From the NCBI GenBank assembly GCA_905182715.1, contig CAJJCP010000014.1, forward strand, positions 1 through 64,000: a stretch of 64,000 nt of DNA, written 5' to 3'. This document shows, one piece after another, positions 35,265 through 45,600 of this stretch. The position numbers and the translations under genes were made by a program. The notes under the pieces are model-generated. The model was not told the DNA's origin, made no database searches, and saw only the letters and a program-made list of their open reading frames with translations. The stretch's first letter is position 1. Each line of letters opens with the position of its first letter. The DNA comes from an uncultured Candidatus Poseidoniales archaeon. GTDB taxonomy: Archaea; Thermoplasmatota; Poseidoniia; Poseidoniales; Poseidoniaceae.

Positions 35265-37253
35265 ATGAGGGACAACTGGCCGCCAGCAAAAATCGCCCTC
35301 AACCCTGAAAAAAGGGTTCTCTTTCTTACTAAAGACCTCGAACTCATCAAGCAGCAACTGTATAATGGGCTCGATTTGAAAATGGAAGATTTATCTGTTG
35401 AGGATTTACTTGATGACATCAATACAGATGTCATGACGCCGGCATGGGTTTGCTTTGACCACGATCCTGCCGAGATTGCAAAGAATGCATATGCGGGCCT
35501 AATGCATAACGGATTGAGAGTGTTTAATGAAAATGCACTCAAGAATGGGAACTTCGAGGTTATTGTTTCCGGGCAACGGAAAGGAACCGGCTCTTCACGG
35601 GAAACCGCCCCGCAGTGCGAACGTTGGGCTGGAATTAATATCGTCATAGCTGCATCTTTTGCCCCGATTCATGCACAGAACAACATCAACCTTGGACAAA
35701 TTATGGGCGACCATTCAATGCTTGAACGGTTGCAAAAAGGCGAAAACATTGCTCTTGAAGAATTCACTTCCCGCTACGATAAAGTCACCCAAATTATTCT
35801 CGAGAAGGGTGGTTTGTTTGCATTTGCTAAATCACTCAAGAATGGAGAAATCGAACTTCCACCCTTAGATACTCCTCCTCGGCCAATGACCATGGCTGAG
35901 AAAATTATCGCTCGGAACCTCGTAGGGCAAGTAGAAGGTCAGTGTGTCAAACCAAATGACCCCGTTATTGCTCAAGTCCAAGGCGGGTATTCGCATGAAT
36001 TCACCACTGCTCAAGTTCATACATTCCTCCAGAACGAGTATGGTGAAGATTACACGCTACCAAACCCAAGTAAATTTGCGGTTTTCGAAGACCATCTGCT
36101 GTATGCTCATCACAACCCTAAATTTGTCCCACACATGGATAAAATTCAAACTCTTCGAGACCTCCAAGTTGAGTTTCAGAAACATACCTTAGTTCGCGAT
36201 TACTCTGCAAAAGATGGCGTCTCGCCTGGAATTTGCCATCAAGTCGCCAGAGAAGAATTCATTGAAGTGGGCGATTTCATTCAAGCCACAGATTCGCATA
36301 CCTGTATGGGTGGCGCATCAAACGCACTCACTTGGGGCGTTGGGGCGACTGAATACGCAAATCTCATCAGCGCTGGATTCACTTCGATCAAGGTTCCCGA
36401 ATCGATTCGTTTCGATTTAGTCGGCACACTCGTACCAGGTTGTACTGCTAAAGACGTCATCCTCTACATCTTAGCCGACCACGCTCGTGAAGAATTAACG
36501 CTCAATAGGAGCATGGAGTTTGGCGGAGAAGGATTAGCCAGCCTCTCTATTGATGAACGCGCTACACTCTGTAACATGGCAACAGAGTGCTCAGGCCGAA
36601 CTGGCATTTGTGAAGCCGATGATTTATTGTTTGAATGGATGATAAAATCTCAGCCCCATTTAGATTTAGAAACTCAGAAGAGCCGAGCTGTTCATGCTGA
36701 TGAAGGAGCCCAATACCACGGTGGGGTTCACGTCATCAACATGTCAGAGATACAACCCATGGTAGCCCATCCCGGCAACCCTGACGAAGGGATTCCGAGT
36801 GACCCAACCAACGGCGCAAACATTGCCGATATTGGCGATGTTTCAATCGATATTGCCTATGGAGGCTCGTGTACCGCCGGTAAAGCAGACGATGTTGCCT
36901 ACTATGCTCAAGTGTGCCAGGCTGCTGAAAATGCCGGCCTTGTTGTCAAAGAAGGCGTGGACTTTTACATCCAATATGGGTCTGGTATCGTGAAAGATTT
37001 GGCTGTGAGCGAGGGATGGCATGATTTGTTCGGACGGGTCGGTGTCAAACTCATCGACCCCGGCTGTGGCGCTTGCATTGGTGCAGGGCCCGGCGTTTCG
37101 ATCACCCCTGAACAAGTGACTGTATCGGCAATTAATCGAAACTTCCAAGGGCGCTCAGGACCTGGAAAACTCTACCTCGCCAGCCCGTTAACTGTGGCTG
37201 CTTCTGCTTTCATGGGCACCATCACTTCATGGCATGAAGAATTGTTTAACTGA
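35265..37253 (+). CDS. Fused aconitase-family hydratase, swivel (LeuD-like) domain before LeuC-like domains
   Basis: A 662-residue [4Fe-4S] hydro-lyase. The small swivel domain comes first (about residues 70-150, with VIVSGQRKGTGSSRETAP and FAPIHAQNNINLG). The catalytic part starts near residue 208 (PMTMAEKIIARNLVG) and carries TDSHTCMGGASNALTWGVGA. The cluster ligands are Cys536 (GGSCTAGK), Cys601 and Cys604 (PGCGACIG). The MTMAEKI start and spacing are those of the LeuC/homoaconitase group. It isomerises isopropylmalate, citrate or a homologue; which one is open. Domain order is the reverse of AcnA and recalls AcnB without its HEAT domain. The dehydrogenase at 14115 is a natural next step. 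Confidence 0.87.
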   Translation: MRDNWPPAKIALNPEKRVLFLTKDLELIKQQLYNGLDLKMEDLSVEDLLDDINTDVMTPAWVCFDHDPAEIAKNAYAGLMHNGLRVFNENALKNGNFEVIVSGQRKGTGSSRETAPQCERWAGINIVIAASFAPIHAQNNINLGQIMGDHSMLERLQKGENIALEEFTSRYDKVTQIILEKGGLFAFAKSLKNGEIELPPLDTPPRPMTMAEKIIARNLVGQVEGQCVKPNDPVIAQVQGGYSHEFTTAQVHTFLQNEYGEDYTLPNPSKFAVFEDHLLYAHHNPKFVPHMDKIQTLRDLQVEFQKHTLVRDYSAKDGVSPGICHQVAREEFIEVGDFIQATDSHTCMGGASNALTWGVGATEYANLISAGFTSIKVPESIRFDLVGTLVPGCTAKDVILYILADHAREELTLNRSMEFGGEGLASLSIDERATLCNMATECSGRTGICEADDLLFEWMIKSQPHLDLETQKSRAVHADEGAQYHGGVHVINMSEIQPMVAHPGNPDEGIPSDPTNGANIADIGDVSIDIAYGGSCTAGKADDVAYYAQVCQAAENAGLVVKEGVDFYIQYGSGIVKDLAVSEGWHDLFGRVGVKLIDPGCGACIGAGPGVSITPEQVTVSAINRNFQGRSGPGKLYLASPLTVAASAFMGTITSWHEELFN

Positions 37254-37396
37254 TTTGGAAGGGCTCAAAGTCCTGAAAAAGGAAGTTCGTTGATGATCTT
37301 CAGTCTTAGACATTAAAAACCGTCGGTCGGCAAGGTTGCTTACCACAAAGGCCCGATGTCATTGGGACAAAGGAGGACCTGTGTTGGAGGAATACC

Positions 37397-39502
37397 ATGA
37401 CTGGCATCGCACAAAAACTCGCATCAAATCAAAAGCAGGTTGCAATTTCTGAGTTTTTTGAAAAGAATAAGCATTTTCTTGGGTTTGATTCGTTAGCCCG
37501 TTCGCTCATCACGGCAGTTAAGGAGGCTGTTGACAATGCATTGGATGCATGTGAAGAGGCCCGTATTTTACCAACCATCCGAATCCAAATCACCAAAGTC
37601 GATGCACAGAAGGACATCGTCCGAATGGTTGTTGAAGATAACGGCCCCGGTATACCTCAGAAGAGTATTGAGAAAGTCTTCGGGCAACTCCTCTTCGGTT
37701 CGCGCTTTCACGCCATTCGACAATCCCGTGGCCAGCAAGGAATTGGAATTACTGGCGTAGTCATGTATTGTCAATTAACCACGGGGCGAACAACCCATGT
37801 CCGTTCAAAAATTGCCACAGAACCAACTGCTGCTTTTGTCGATATTGGACTTGATACTCGGAAAAATAAAGCAACAAAGGCAAATGCTGGCCGCGAAATT
37901 TGGTATAACGAAGATGGATCTGGAAAAGAACACGGTACTGAAGTAACTGCTGAAATGAAGGCGAAGTACCAGAAAGGACGCCAGAGTGTTTGGCAATATC
38001 TTCGAATGACCAGTATCGTCAACCCGCACGCTGAAATCATTTTTATCGACCCTGATGGGGAAAAACATCATTGGACTCGAGTCACTGAAAGGCTACCAAC
38101 AAAAGTCGAAAGTATCAAACCGCACCCTCATGGCATTGAATTGGGCCAATTACAACGAATGATTGCTGAGTCAAACGACTTGAATTTGAACCATTTCTTA
38201 CTGAATAATTTCTCCGGAGTTACAAATCGCGCTCGTAAAGAATTGTGTGAGGCTGCAGATATTCCGGGAACAAGGAAAATGAAGACCGTCAAAGGCGATG
38301 ATATCCGCCATCTGTTAGAGGCCTTCCAAGGAGAACGATTATTCAACGGATTACCCGTCAAATTACTCAAGCCTCCAACAAATTGTTTGTCGCCAATTGA
38401 AGAATTGCTTATCAAAAAGGGGCTTTCAAAAACCATTGACTCCCGTTTCGTATCAACGCTCACTCGAGTTCCAAGTGTGACGCAGGGAAACCCTTTCCAG
38501 ATTGAAGTTGGATTGATTTTCGGAGGCGATATGGCCGCAGATAAGCCGGTTGAAATTCTTCGGTTTGCAAACCGTGTTCCACTGATGTACCAACAGGGTG
38601 GTTGCCTACTTACCAAGGCCATCGAGAGCGTTGATTGGCGCCAATATGGATTAGATCAAGCTGGTGGAAGAGGTGTGCCCAAAGGACCGGCGGCGGTTCT
38701 CGTTCACCTTGCCAGTACAAATGTTCAATTTACTTCTGAAGCAAAGGAGGCTCTTGCCGACAATGCGGAAGTCATGGAAGAAGGGAGAAAGGCAATGCTC
38801 GAAATGGGGCGAGGCTTGCGAAAGCATCTCGAAAAGAAAAAGAAAATGGCGAAGACCAAGGAAAAGTTCGAACTCATCAATGATATTTTACCTGCTATCG
38901 CAAAGAAATCTGCTGAAATTCTTGAACGCCCAGTGCCAGAACTCTCTGGCTCAATCACCAAGATCATGTCGGCGGTTATTTCTGAAACTACAACTGAATG
39001 GAATAAGCAGACGAAACAAACCGACGTTGAAATTGTATTGTTCAATTACACAAGCAGGGTGCGTGCCTACACCATACTTGCAACCTGGCCGGAAAAGTCG
39101 GGGGCGAAGATGGAGAATAATGAAACCGGGGGGCGCAAGGAAGCACTCGGTGTATGGGCTTGGAAACTCGAATCATTACAACCAGGTGAGAGGAAATCAA
39201 TTGCCTACAGCCTTAGCGGATTAGAACGCGGAGATTGGACGGAGACTGAAGTCTTGTTCCGTGGCTCTCAAGATGTGATTGGAGCAACAAAGATGGATGA
39301 GAAATTCCTTCAAGAAATTCGTCGTCAAGAACAAATCATGGACGAAAGTGGTGTTGATTCTCCGGAAGATGAGGGTGAAGAGGATGAGCCTCAAAATGAA
39401 CCTGAAAAGAAAGAAGTTGCAGAAGTGCCTGCTGAAGAAACCGTTGAGCCGGCTATCGCTCCGCCGGAAGGACAACGCACCCTCTTTGGAGGTGATGTCT
39501 GA
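37397..39502 (+). CDS. top6B: DNA topoisomerase VI subunit B
   Basis: A 701-residue GHKL ATPase subunit of topoisomerase VI. Bergerat-fold motifs are all present: VKEAVDNALDACEEARIL (N box), VEDNGPGIPQKSIEKVF (G1) and QSRGQQGIGITGVVMY (G2). The H2TH and transducer domains follow. The last 80 residues are a Glu-rich tail (PEDEGEEDEPQNEPEKKEV) ending GQRTLFGGDV. With subunit A it relaxes and decatenates DNA by double-strand passage. A GGAGGAA site sits 8 bases before the ATG. The stop overlaps the subunit A start (TGATG). Confidence 0.97.
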   Translation: MTGIAQKLASNQKQVAISEFFEKNKHFLGFDSLARSLITAVKEAVDNALDACEEARILPTIRIQITKVDAQKDIVRMVVEDNGPGIPQKSIEKVFGQLLFGSRFHAIRQSRGQQGIGITGVVMYCQLTTGRTTHVRSKIATEPTAAFVDIGLDTRKNKATKANAGREIWYNEDGSGKEHGTEVTAEMKAKYQKGRQSVWQYLRMTSIVNPHAEIIFIDPDGEKHHWTRVTERLPTKVESIKPHPHGIELGQLQRMIAESNDLNLNHFLLNNFSGVTNRARKELCEAADIPGTRKMKTVKGDDIRHLLEAFQGERLFNGLPVKLLKPPTNCLSPIEELLIKKGLSKTIDSRFVSTLTRVPSVTQGNPFQIEVGLIFGGDMAADKPVEILRFANRVPLMYQQGGCLLTKAIESVDWRQYGLDQAGGRGVPKGPAAVLVHLASTNVQFTSEAKEALADNAEVMEEGRKAMLEMGRGLRKHLEKKKKMAKTKEKFELINDILPAIAKKSAEILERPVPELSGSITKIMSAVISETTTEWNKQTKQTDVEIVLFNYTSRVRAYTILATWPEKSGAKMENNETGGRKEALGVWAWKLESLQPGERKSIAYSLSGLERGDWTETEVLFRGSQDVIGATKMDEKFLQEIRRQEQIMDESGVDSPEDEGEEDEPQNEPEKKEVAEVPAEETVEPAIAPPEGQRTLFGGDV

Positions 39503-40599
39503 TGTCTCGAACACGCACCGCAGAAGAAACAAAAACTGCAATGCATAAAGTCGTTGCAGAAATGTATGATCGAATCGTCAAAGGTGAACCGCCTACGATG
39601 ACTCTACCTGTTCGGACAAAAACCAACATCGGTTTTGATAAGAAACTCGGCGTATACAAGTACGGTAAAAAGCAATCAGTGCGCGATGCAACCAGCCTTG
39701 GTTCAGCCAAACAACTCCTTCGAACGTTACACGTCGTTGAATTCATCGAAGAAATGTTAGATGCTGGAAAATCTTCAACCTTGAGAGAAATGTACTATAT
39801 TTCCGAAGGATGGGGAATGGGTAAATTCGGAAGCCAAAATGATTCCAATAACTTGGCTGAAGATTTGGAAATTGTAACAAAGTGTTTGCGTGAAGATTTC
39901 AAATTGCGTCCTGAAGAAGACGGTGCTCGTATGATTGGAAATTTGACTCTGCGTGAACGGAACCGACGCGGCGAATGGATGCGAATCAATGCGCGAGATG
40001 ACGTTGGCGATTCAGGATACGGCGTACCGTATAACGTGGAATTAGAGAAGATTGAACTGCTTGAGCATGATATTGATTTCATCATGGCCATAGAGACTGG
40101 TGGTATGTTTGACCGTTTGATTGAGAATGGATTTGATGAGCAGTACCGTTGTGGATTATTGCACCTCAAAGGCCAACCTGCTCGTTCGACCCGACGAATC
40201 ATGAAACGAATGAGTGAAGAATGGGATTTGCCCGTTGTTGTCTTCCTTGACGGCGATCCGTGGTCCTTCCGTATCTTTGCATCAATCGCTTATGGTGCTA
40301 TTAAAACTGCACACATTTCCGAATATTTGGCAACACCATCAGCGACCTATCTCGGTATTACTGCGGACGATATTGTCGCATACGAATTACCAAGCGACGA
40401 TTTGTCGAAGAAGGATGTAGAAGCATTGAATGCTGAACTCACCGACCCGAGATTTGCCGATAGTTGGTGGCAAGAACAAATCAACATGATGCTCGAACTT
40501 GGCAAGAAAGCTGAACAACAATCCTTGGCAAAGTATGGTTTAGATTTCGTAACTGAAACCTACTTACCGGAAAAATTAGCCGAATTAGGATTGGCTTGA
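39502..40599 (+). CDS. top6A: DNA topoisomerase VI subunit A (Spo11-like)
   Basis: A 365-residue catalytic subunit. The winged-helix CAP domain holds the DNA-attacking tyrosine in LREMYYISEGWG (Tyr98 or Tyr99). The Toprim domain has the acidic residues in MAIETGGMFDRLIENGF (Glu) and VVVFLDGDPWSFRIFASIAY (DxD). The protein cleaves both strands with 2-base overhangs. It overlaps subunit B by a single base, so expression is tightly coupled. It is the archaeal relative of meiotic Spo11. Confidence 0.97.
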   Translation: MSRTRTAEETKTAMHKVVAEMYDRIVKGEPPTMTLPVRTKTNIGFDKKLGVYKYGKKQSVRDATSLGSAKQLLRTLHVVEFIEEMLDAGKSSTLREMYYISEGWGMGKFGSQNDSNNLAEDLEIVTKCLREDFKLRPEEDGARMIGNLTLRERNRRGEWMRINARDDVGDSGYGVPYNVELEKIELLEHDIDFIMAIETGGMFDRLIENGFDEQYRCGLLHLKGQPARSTRRIMKRMSEEWDLPVVVFLDGDPWSFRIFASIAYGAIKTAHISEYLATPSATYLGITADDIVAYELPSDDLSKKDVEALNAELTDPRFADSWWQEQINMMLELGKKAEQQSLAKYGLDFVTETYLPEKLAELGLA

Positions 40600-40641
40600 C
40601 ACGCGCAAGGATTCATTGAGGAAGAAGGCTGAGGATAGACC

Positions 40642-41673
40642 ATGGCAGAGGGGGCATCACAAAAGTCTCCTTGGGCTTCACGCTTGGCAATTTTAGGCGC
40701 TCTTTTCCTTGTGATTGGTGCAATTCTTGTGTCTGCACAGAAAGAAACAATCGATTCGGTGTACGACCCTCGTCAAATATCGGTCACGGAAATTGTAGGA
40801 GAGGGTTCAGTAACCTTTGAAGTTGAACAGAAAGGGTGTTACATGGCAATAGTCATGAAAGGTGAGTCCGACATGGATGTTACATTAACTCCAATTGATG
40901 GTTCTGCTGCTGCATCTGAAGACCTTTCACCAAAATCATGTTTTTCGGATTGGGCTCCAATGGCTTCTGATGGGGAAGTTTTTGAAATTCATGAAGAATG
41001 GATTGCTGGGGCAAATGGCGAAATGCTTGCCCAAAGTACATGTAATGAAGGATGTGAAGGACAAACCGTTTGGATAGTCCATGTTGATAATTGGGCATTA
41101 GAACTTCTCAATTCGACTGGCCTGGTATTTGGATTTGCCATCTGTTGCTTGGGTTTTCTTTTCCTCCCTGTTGCTGGTATTCTGGCGTACTCTGCCCGGA
41201 GCAATACGATTCATGGTACCGTAAGGGTAATTGATGGAGATGAAGGGTTGCTTCAATCATTTGGAAGTCAAGAAGAAATGTTGGAGGCATTACACGATGT
41301 AAACAGCCCGATATACATGGGCTCTGAGAAAGAAGATGTTGGAGAAATCTCGGGAAGTGATGATGGGTTTGTTGATGGTTCCAAGGATGTTATGCAAGGA
41401 ACTCTCATGACAACTGAACAAGTCTACGCGTTCATGAGAGGAGATGCGCCCGAAGAAGTTCACAAAGTCAGTGATCCTTTTGCCGATTCCCCGGCACCCG
41501 TCACAAAAGCAGTCGAACGCCCTGTTGCAAACATTACTGAGATTTCAGACTGGGACGCCGGAGGGGCGAACGAGAGTCTCAAATCGTCAACCCCTTCACC
41601 TCAGCCAAAGCAAAAAGAAAGCAAAGCCAAAGAGACTGATTCGAACGGTTGGTCTGCCTGGGATGACTTGTGA
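40642..41673 (+). CDS. Two-helix membrane protein, unknown function
   Basis: A 343-residue protein. It has a first helix at about residues 14-32 (LAILGALFLVIGAILVSA), an outer domain of about 125 residues with four cysteines that could form two disulphides, a second helix at about 158-182 and a long cytoplasmic tail. The tail ends in a low-complexity Ser/Lys stretch and DSNGWSAWDDL. The architecture resembles the two-helix protein at 24196. It is 42 bases after top6A and could be in the same transcript. Not recognised. Confidence 0.7.
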   Translation: MAEGASQKSPWASRLAILGALFLVIGAILVSAQKETIDSVYDPRQISVTEIVGEGSVTFEVEQKGCYMAIVMKGESDMDVTLTPIDGSAAASEDLSPKSCFSDWAPMASDGEVFEIHEEWIAGANGEMLAQSTCNEGCEGQTVWIVHVDNWALELLNSTGLVFGFAICCLGFLFLPVAGILAYSARSNTIHGTVRVIDGDEGLLQSFGSQEEMLEALHDVNSPIYMGSEKEDVGEISGSDDGFVDGSKDVMQGTLMTTEQVYAFMRGDAPEEVHKVSDPFADSPAPVTKAVERPVANITEISDWDAGGANESLKSSTPSPQPKQKESKAKETDSNGWSAWDDL

Positions 41674-41873
41674 AGACTTGACCGTATTGTATCACTTCCA
41701 AGTCACGGTACATTGATTTCTTACGCGATTTAACTCTCAGCGATTATTCTTCGAACACCGCTGGAAAGAACGATTCGAAACATTGACTCTACCTCTTTGT
41801 GAGGTGTGAGACGCTTATTTTGAGCGACGGATTCAAAGAGTGCTTGTGTCTAGGTAACTCCGAGTTGACCAGT

Positions 41874-42629
41874 GTGGAAGATATTGACACCGCCCTAACC
41901 CTGCTTCAAAACAAGCTACGTCGGCAGATTCTCGAACGCTTGGTTCGTGAACCGCACTACCCTATGCAACTTGCTGATTTACTCAATGTGAGTCAACAAG
42001 CAATTGTCAAACATTTACGTGAATTAGAACGTGGAAATTTTGTGACCAAGATGAAAGTAGCGAGTGAGAAAGGTGGACCTCCTCGGACTATTTACAGCGT
42101 TCAACAGTCAATTTCTCTGCGTATAGACCTCGGGCCAGACTTGTTCCTTTGTGAACAACGTAGCCTACCAGCGGGAGGGCCAATGCGATTATCCAACCGT
42201 TTGCCAAACACGACTGAGCATGTGGTCAAATCAGTCAGCGGACGCAAGAAAATCTCAGTTGGTGAGGGAATGGCCCATATTCAACACCTTAACGGCGTAC
42301 TCGAAGGAATCGATGCTCAAAGAGATGCAGTTATTGCTTTACATCAGCATATCCGGAATCGCATATCGGCTGGAGTTGATGCCGACTTTGATCATTATCA
42401 ACAACGTACCATGGTCCACAGCATTATCGAGGCTCCAGAACGGAAGTTGGATCTCAGCAATTTACGTAGAGAATTACAACTTGGACAAACCGAAATGGCC
42501 ACCTTGCTCGAGGAGGTCCGTAACAGGCTTGAACGCCAGTTATCAGACCGTGCCGGGCATGTCATCGCTGTTCCAAACAACTCGGACCTCCGATTCTGGC
42601 TTGGCTCACTCCCTCGGAAGAAGGACTGA
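41874..42629 (+). CDS. ArsR-type winged-helix regulator
   Basis: About 251 residues. The N-terminal 80 residues are an ArsR-like winged helix (LLQNKLRRQILERLVREPHY, then LADLLNVSQQAIVKHLRELE and a wing GGPPRTIYSV). A long helical C-terminal region follows with a possible second helix-turn-helix (LRRELQLGQTEMATLLEEV). That two-part layout resembles archaeal regulators such as SurR. The start is unsure: GTG at 41874 begins right before the domain. The frame also opens with GTG 41799, which would add a 25-residue leader with two Cys (CLC). Function unknown. Confidence 0.8.
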   Translation: MEDIDTALTLLQNKLRRQILERLVREPHYPMQLADLLNVSQQAIVKHLRELERGNFVTKMKVASEKGGPPRTIYSVQQSISLRIDLGPDLFLCEQRSLPAGGPMRLSNRLPNTTEHVVKSVSGRKKISVGEGMAHIQHLNGVLEGIDAQRDAVIALHQHIRNRISAGVDADFDHYQQRTMVHSIIEAPERKLDLSNLRRELQLGQTEMATLLEEVRNRLERQLSDRAGHVIAVPNNSDLRFWLGSLPRKKD

Positions 42630-42641
42630 GGCTCTACCGAA

Positions 42642-45600
42642 TCAGGAATCGTTACCGGCCAAGACCGATACAAGAGATGATTGCTCAGCCTTTCGGTCCA
42701 AGACATCTTGTCGTCGTCCGCGTCCAACGAGGTAAACCACGCCGAACAAGGCGAGGGTCAACAGAATAACTGCAAATGGAAGGGCCGTTTTACCGACGAC
42801 TTCGCCTGCAACGTCCAAAATACCGCCGCTCGATTCCAATTCATTGACAACTCGCTTGATGTTATCACTTTCTTGTGTCTCCACGATTGAATTCGAAGGA
42901 TCAACAACGACATAGACACCATGGCTACCTGCAGATACAGGATAGAGGAGAACCAATTCGATTTCCTTGTAATCTTCAGTATCATCAGGTGCAAGAAGAG
43001 CTCCAATGACTTGGCGCATGACAATATTTTCATCATCGCATCCGTTCTTCTTGATTTCATTAAGCGTATCAATATCAGAATTTGGATACTCGCACAAGAC
43101 AATTTCAATATCAGTTGCATGTGTGTTTCCGTTGTTTTGTAGAACAACTCGTATTGGGATAGTTGTATCAACATCACCTGTGAAGTCAGATGCTGTTACT
43201 TCTGAAATAACCAAGTTTGGAGCGCGCAGTCGAAGTGTGACGACGAACTCATTACTATCGAGGTTCTCAGCAGCCCAAGATGGTGAGTCATCATGGTCGC
43301 CGCCGTCAAGCATGTTGCCCATCTTTGAAACGACCTTGAGGCCAATGCTACGGGTATCGAGTTTTGCTGACGGTGCAATCTTCACAATAGCAACAACAGG
43401 ATAAGTCGTGTAAGGATCCATCATTGGCATGAAATACCGGTCATCGGATTCGAGGTAAACACAACGGTCGTTCAAATCCGCAAAGACTGTTGCAGGGTCG
43501 ATTGAGGCGTCTTCGTCTCCAGTGACTGTGGCGATTGAGGCAACCGTTTCACATTCTTCTTCGGTTGTCAAATCTGTTCCAATTTGCTTTACCAAGCGCC
43601 ATTCAACAGACCAGCCGTCAAGTGCGCCCATTCCGGGCAACTCGTTCCAAATCAATGCTTCACCGTCACGGTTAGCAGTGTGGTTGTTGAGAGTTGGCCA
43701 ATCAGGAACGTTTCCATTATTGGTGATGTTCAATTCAAAACGAACAATGCGCCCTGGAGCTGATGTCTTAATGGCATTGTCCACAGTTGAATCCATGCTA
43801 ATTTGCATGTCATAGAATTCCTGTACGTAGACCGGAATGGTCTGTGTATAGCGTAGTCGTGTAAGACGGCCACTTGCATCAGGGTATGATTCTTCAGAGA
43901 AGGTCTGGAAGACTACCATGTACACACCTGCTTCAACTTGATCTGGTACATTCATGTCAATTTCGAAGATTTGGTCTGTATCTCGGGACAGTTCCTTGAG
44001 AGTTTCACGAGGAACTTGGATGTCCCAGATGACGTCAACGCCTGCTGGGTCTGTTACTCGAGCGAGTCGGTAATCGAAACGGTCTGGCCCGTTACCAAGG
44101 TTCATGACCGTGGTTGTGAGACTGACTTGTTGACCTGGGTTCACTGGTAGGACTTCTTGTCCGTTGAGCGTCATCATATCTTCGTCGGCGATGTCTGCAC
44201 TTGCAACCAAGGAGTAAACATGGTTAACATTGGTTGAAAGAATCTTAGAAGCCGAAATTCGAGGATATCCGTCAAGATACGCTTTGAGAATCACAGCAGG
44301 TCCAAGGCCAGCAGAAGCGCCCGTTGGAGCACAAACTTCTACGCCAACTTCGTAGGTGACATATTCAGCACCAGGTGGGAGTGTCCAGGCTCTTGGCTCA
44401 CTCATATCAACTGAATTGCCACCAGGAGCATTGGCAAAGTCAAGGGTCAAAACCCAGTTATCAACTCTCCATGCATCCATCGAAATCGTATCTGGCTTCA
44501 CATCAGGTGCACCTGGCGTGACAAAGACCAAATTTCCAGAATCGAAATTCTTGGTGACATCAATTGGGTAGGTCACACATTCTCCAGGATCAACGTATTC
44601 ACTGGTATCAAAGATTTCCATAACGATGTTTCCGGTCGAACGAATGGATACGAATACACCGAGTTCGAGAACATCGTAGGTTCCCTTTTCGATTGACTTG
44701 ATCGGTTCGCCTTCAGACCAACCTTTGAGATAAATCACAAACGCACCTGGGTCTTCAGATGTAGGGACGAGAACTTCCAGATTCTTCGTCACTGATTGTC
44801 CAGGGTCTAATTCGACACTGGTTGGGAAGTTAACAGCCCAGTTAAACGGCAAGAGCCATTCTTGTTGGCCTTCCAAGGTGTAAGGGTCCCAGAAGATAAA
44901 GCGGTCATTGACGTTCCCTGTGTTAGTAATAGTAATTGAGAAAATCGCTGTCTGTCCTTGTTCAACATCCGCCATACTGTGCGAAGTATCGAGGTTTATT
45001 CCGTGCACTACGTCCATGAGCGTACGCGTGATAATATCGGATTGAATCGCTGGGTCTTTGTATGATTTCGCAGTCACAGAAATATCTGCAATTTGGTCGG
45101 CATCAGCTTGGTAAACTGATGGAGCACGAATACGCATGTAGAACCGAATGTCTTCTCCACCTTCGAGGAAGATCGCCGTATCTGGCATGATGGTCGTGTG
45201 GTTATCAGCAAAGAACAAGGTCGCTGTCCAATTTTGAGGAACTCCAGAGATATTGAGTCCAAATGTATCTGCGACGAGGTCTTTTGGACCAGGTGTCGAA
45301 TTGTTCATCGTCATGTTGTAGATAGTTTGTTCTCCAGGTTCAATAACGTGGTAGAATGTTTCTCCATCTTGGAATTCAACATCGACTTGCCCAGTAAGAA
45401 CGTGTGAGTAACAGATCGTAAAGCGATTGTTATTGGCTTCCTCACTGCACTTATTGGTATCGGACCAAGCAATATGCGCACCGCTGCCCAAATCATTCGA
45501 GAATGCTGGAGGCATTCCGAGACTCGGTTGGCTGCCTGAATTTGGACCAAGTTTGTTACTTGCCCACGAAGTGACTGCAACTGCGTCCCAAGGGTCCAAT

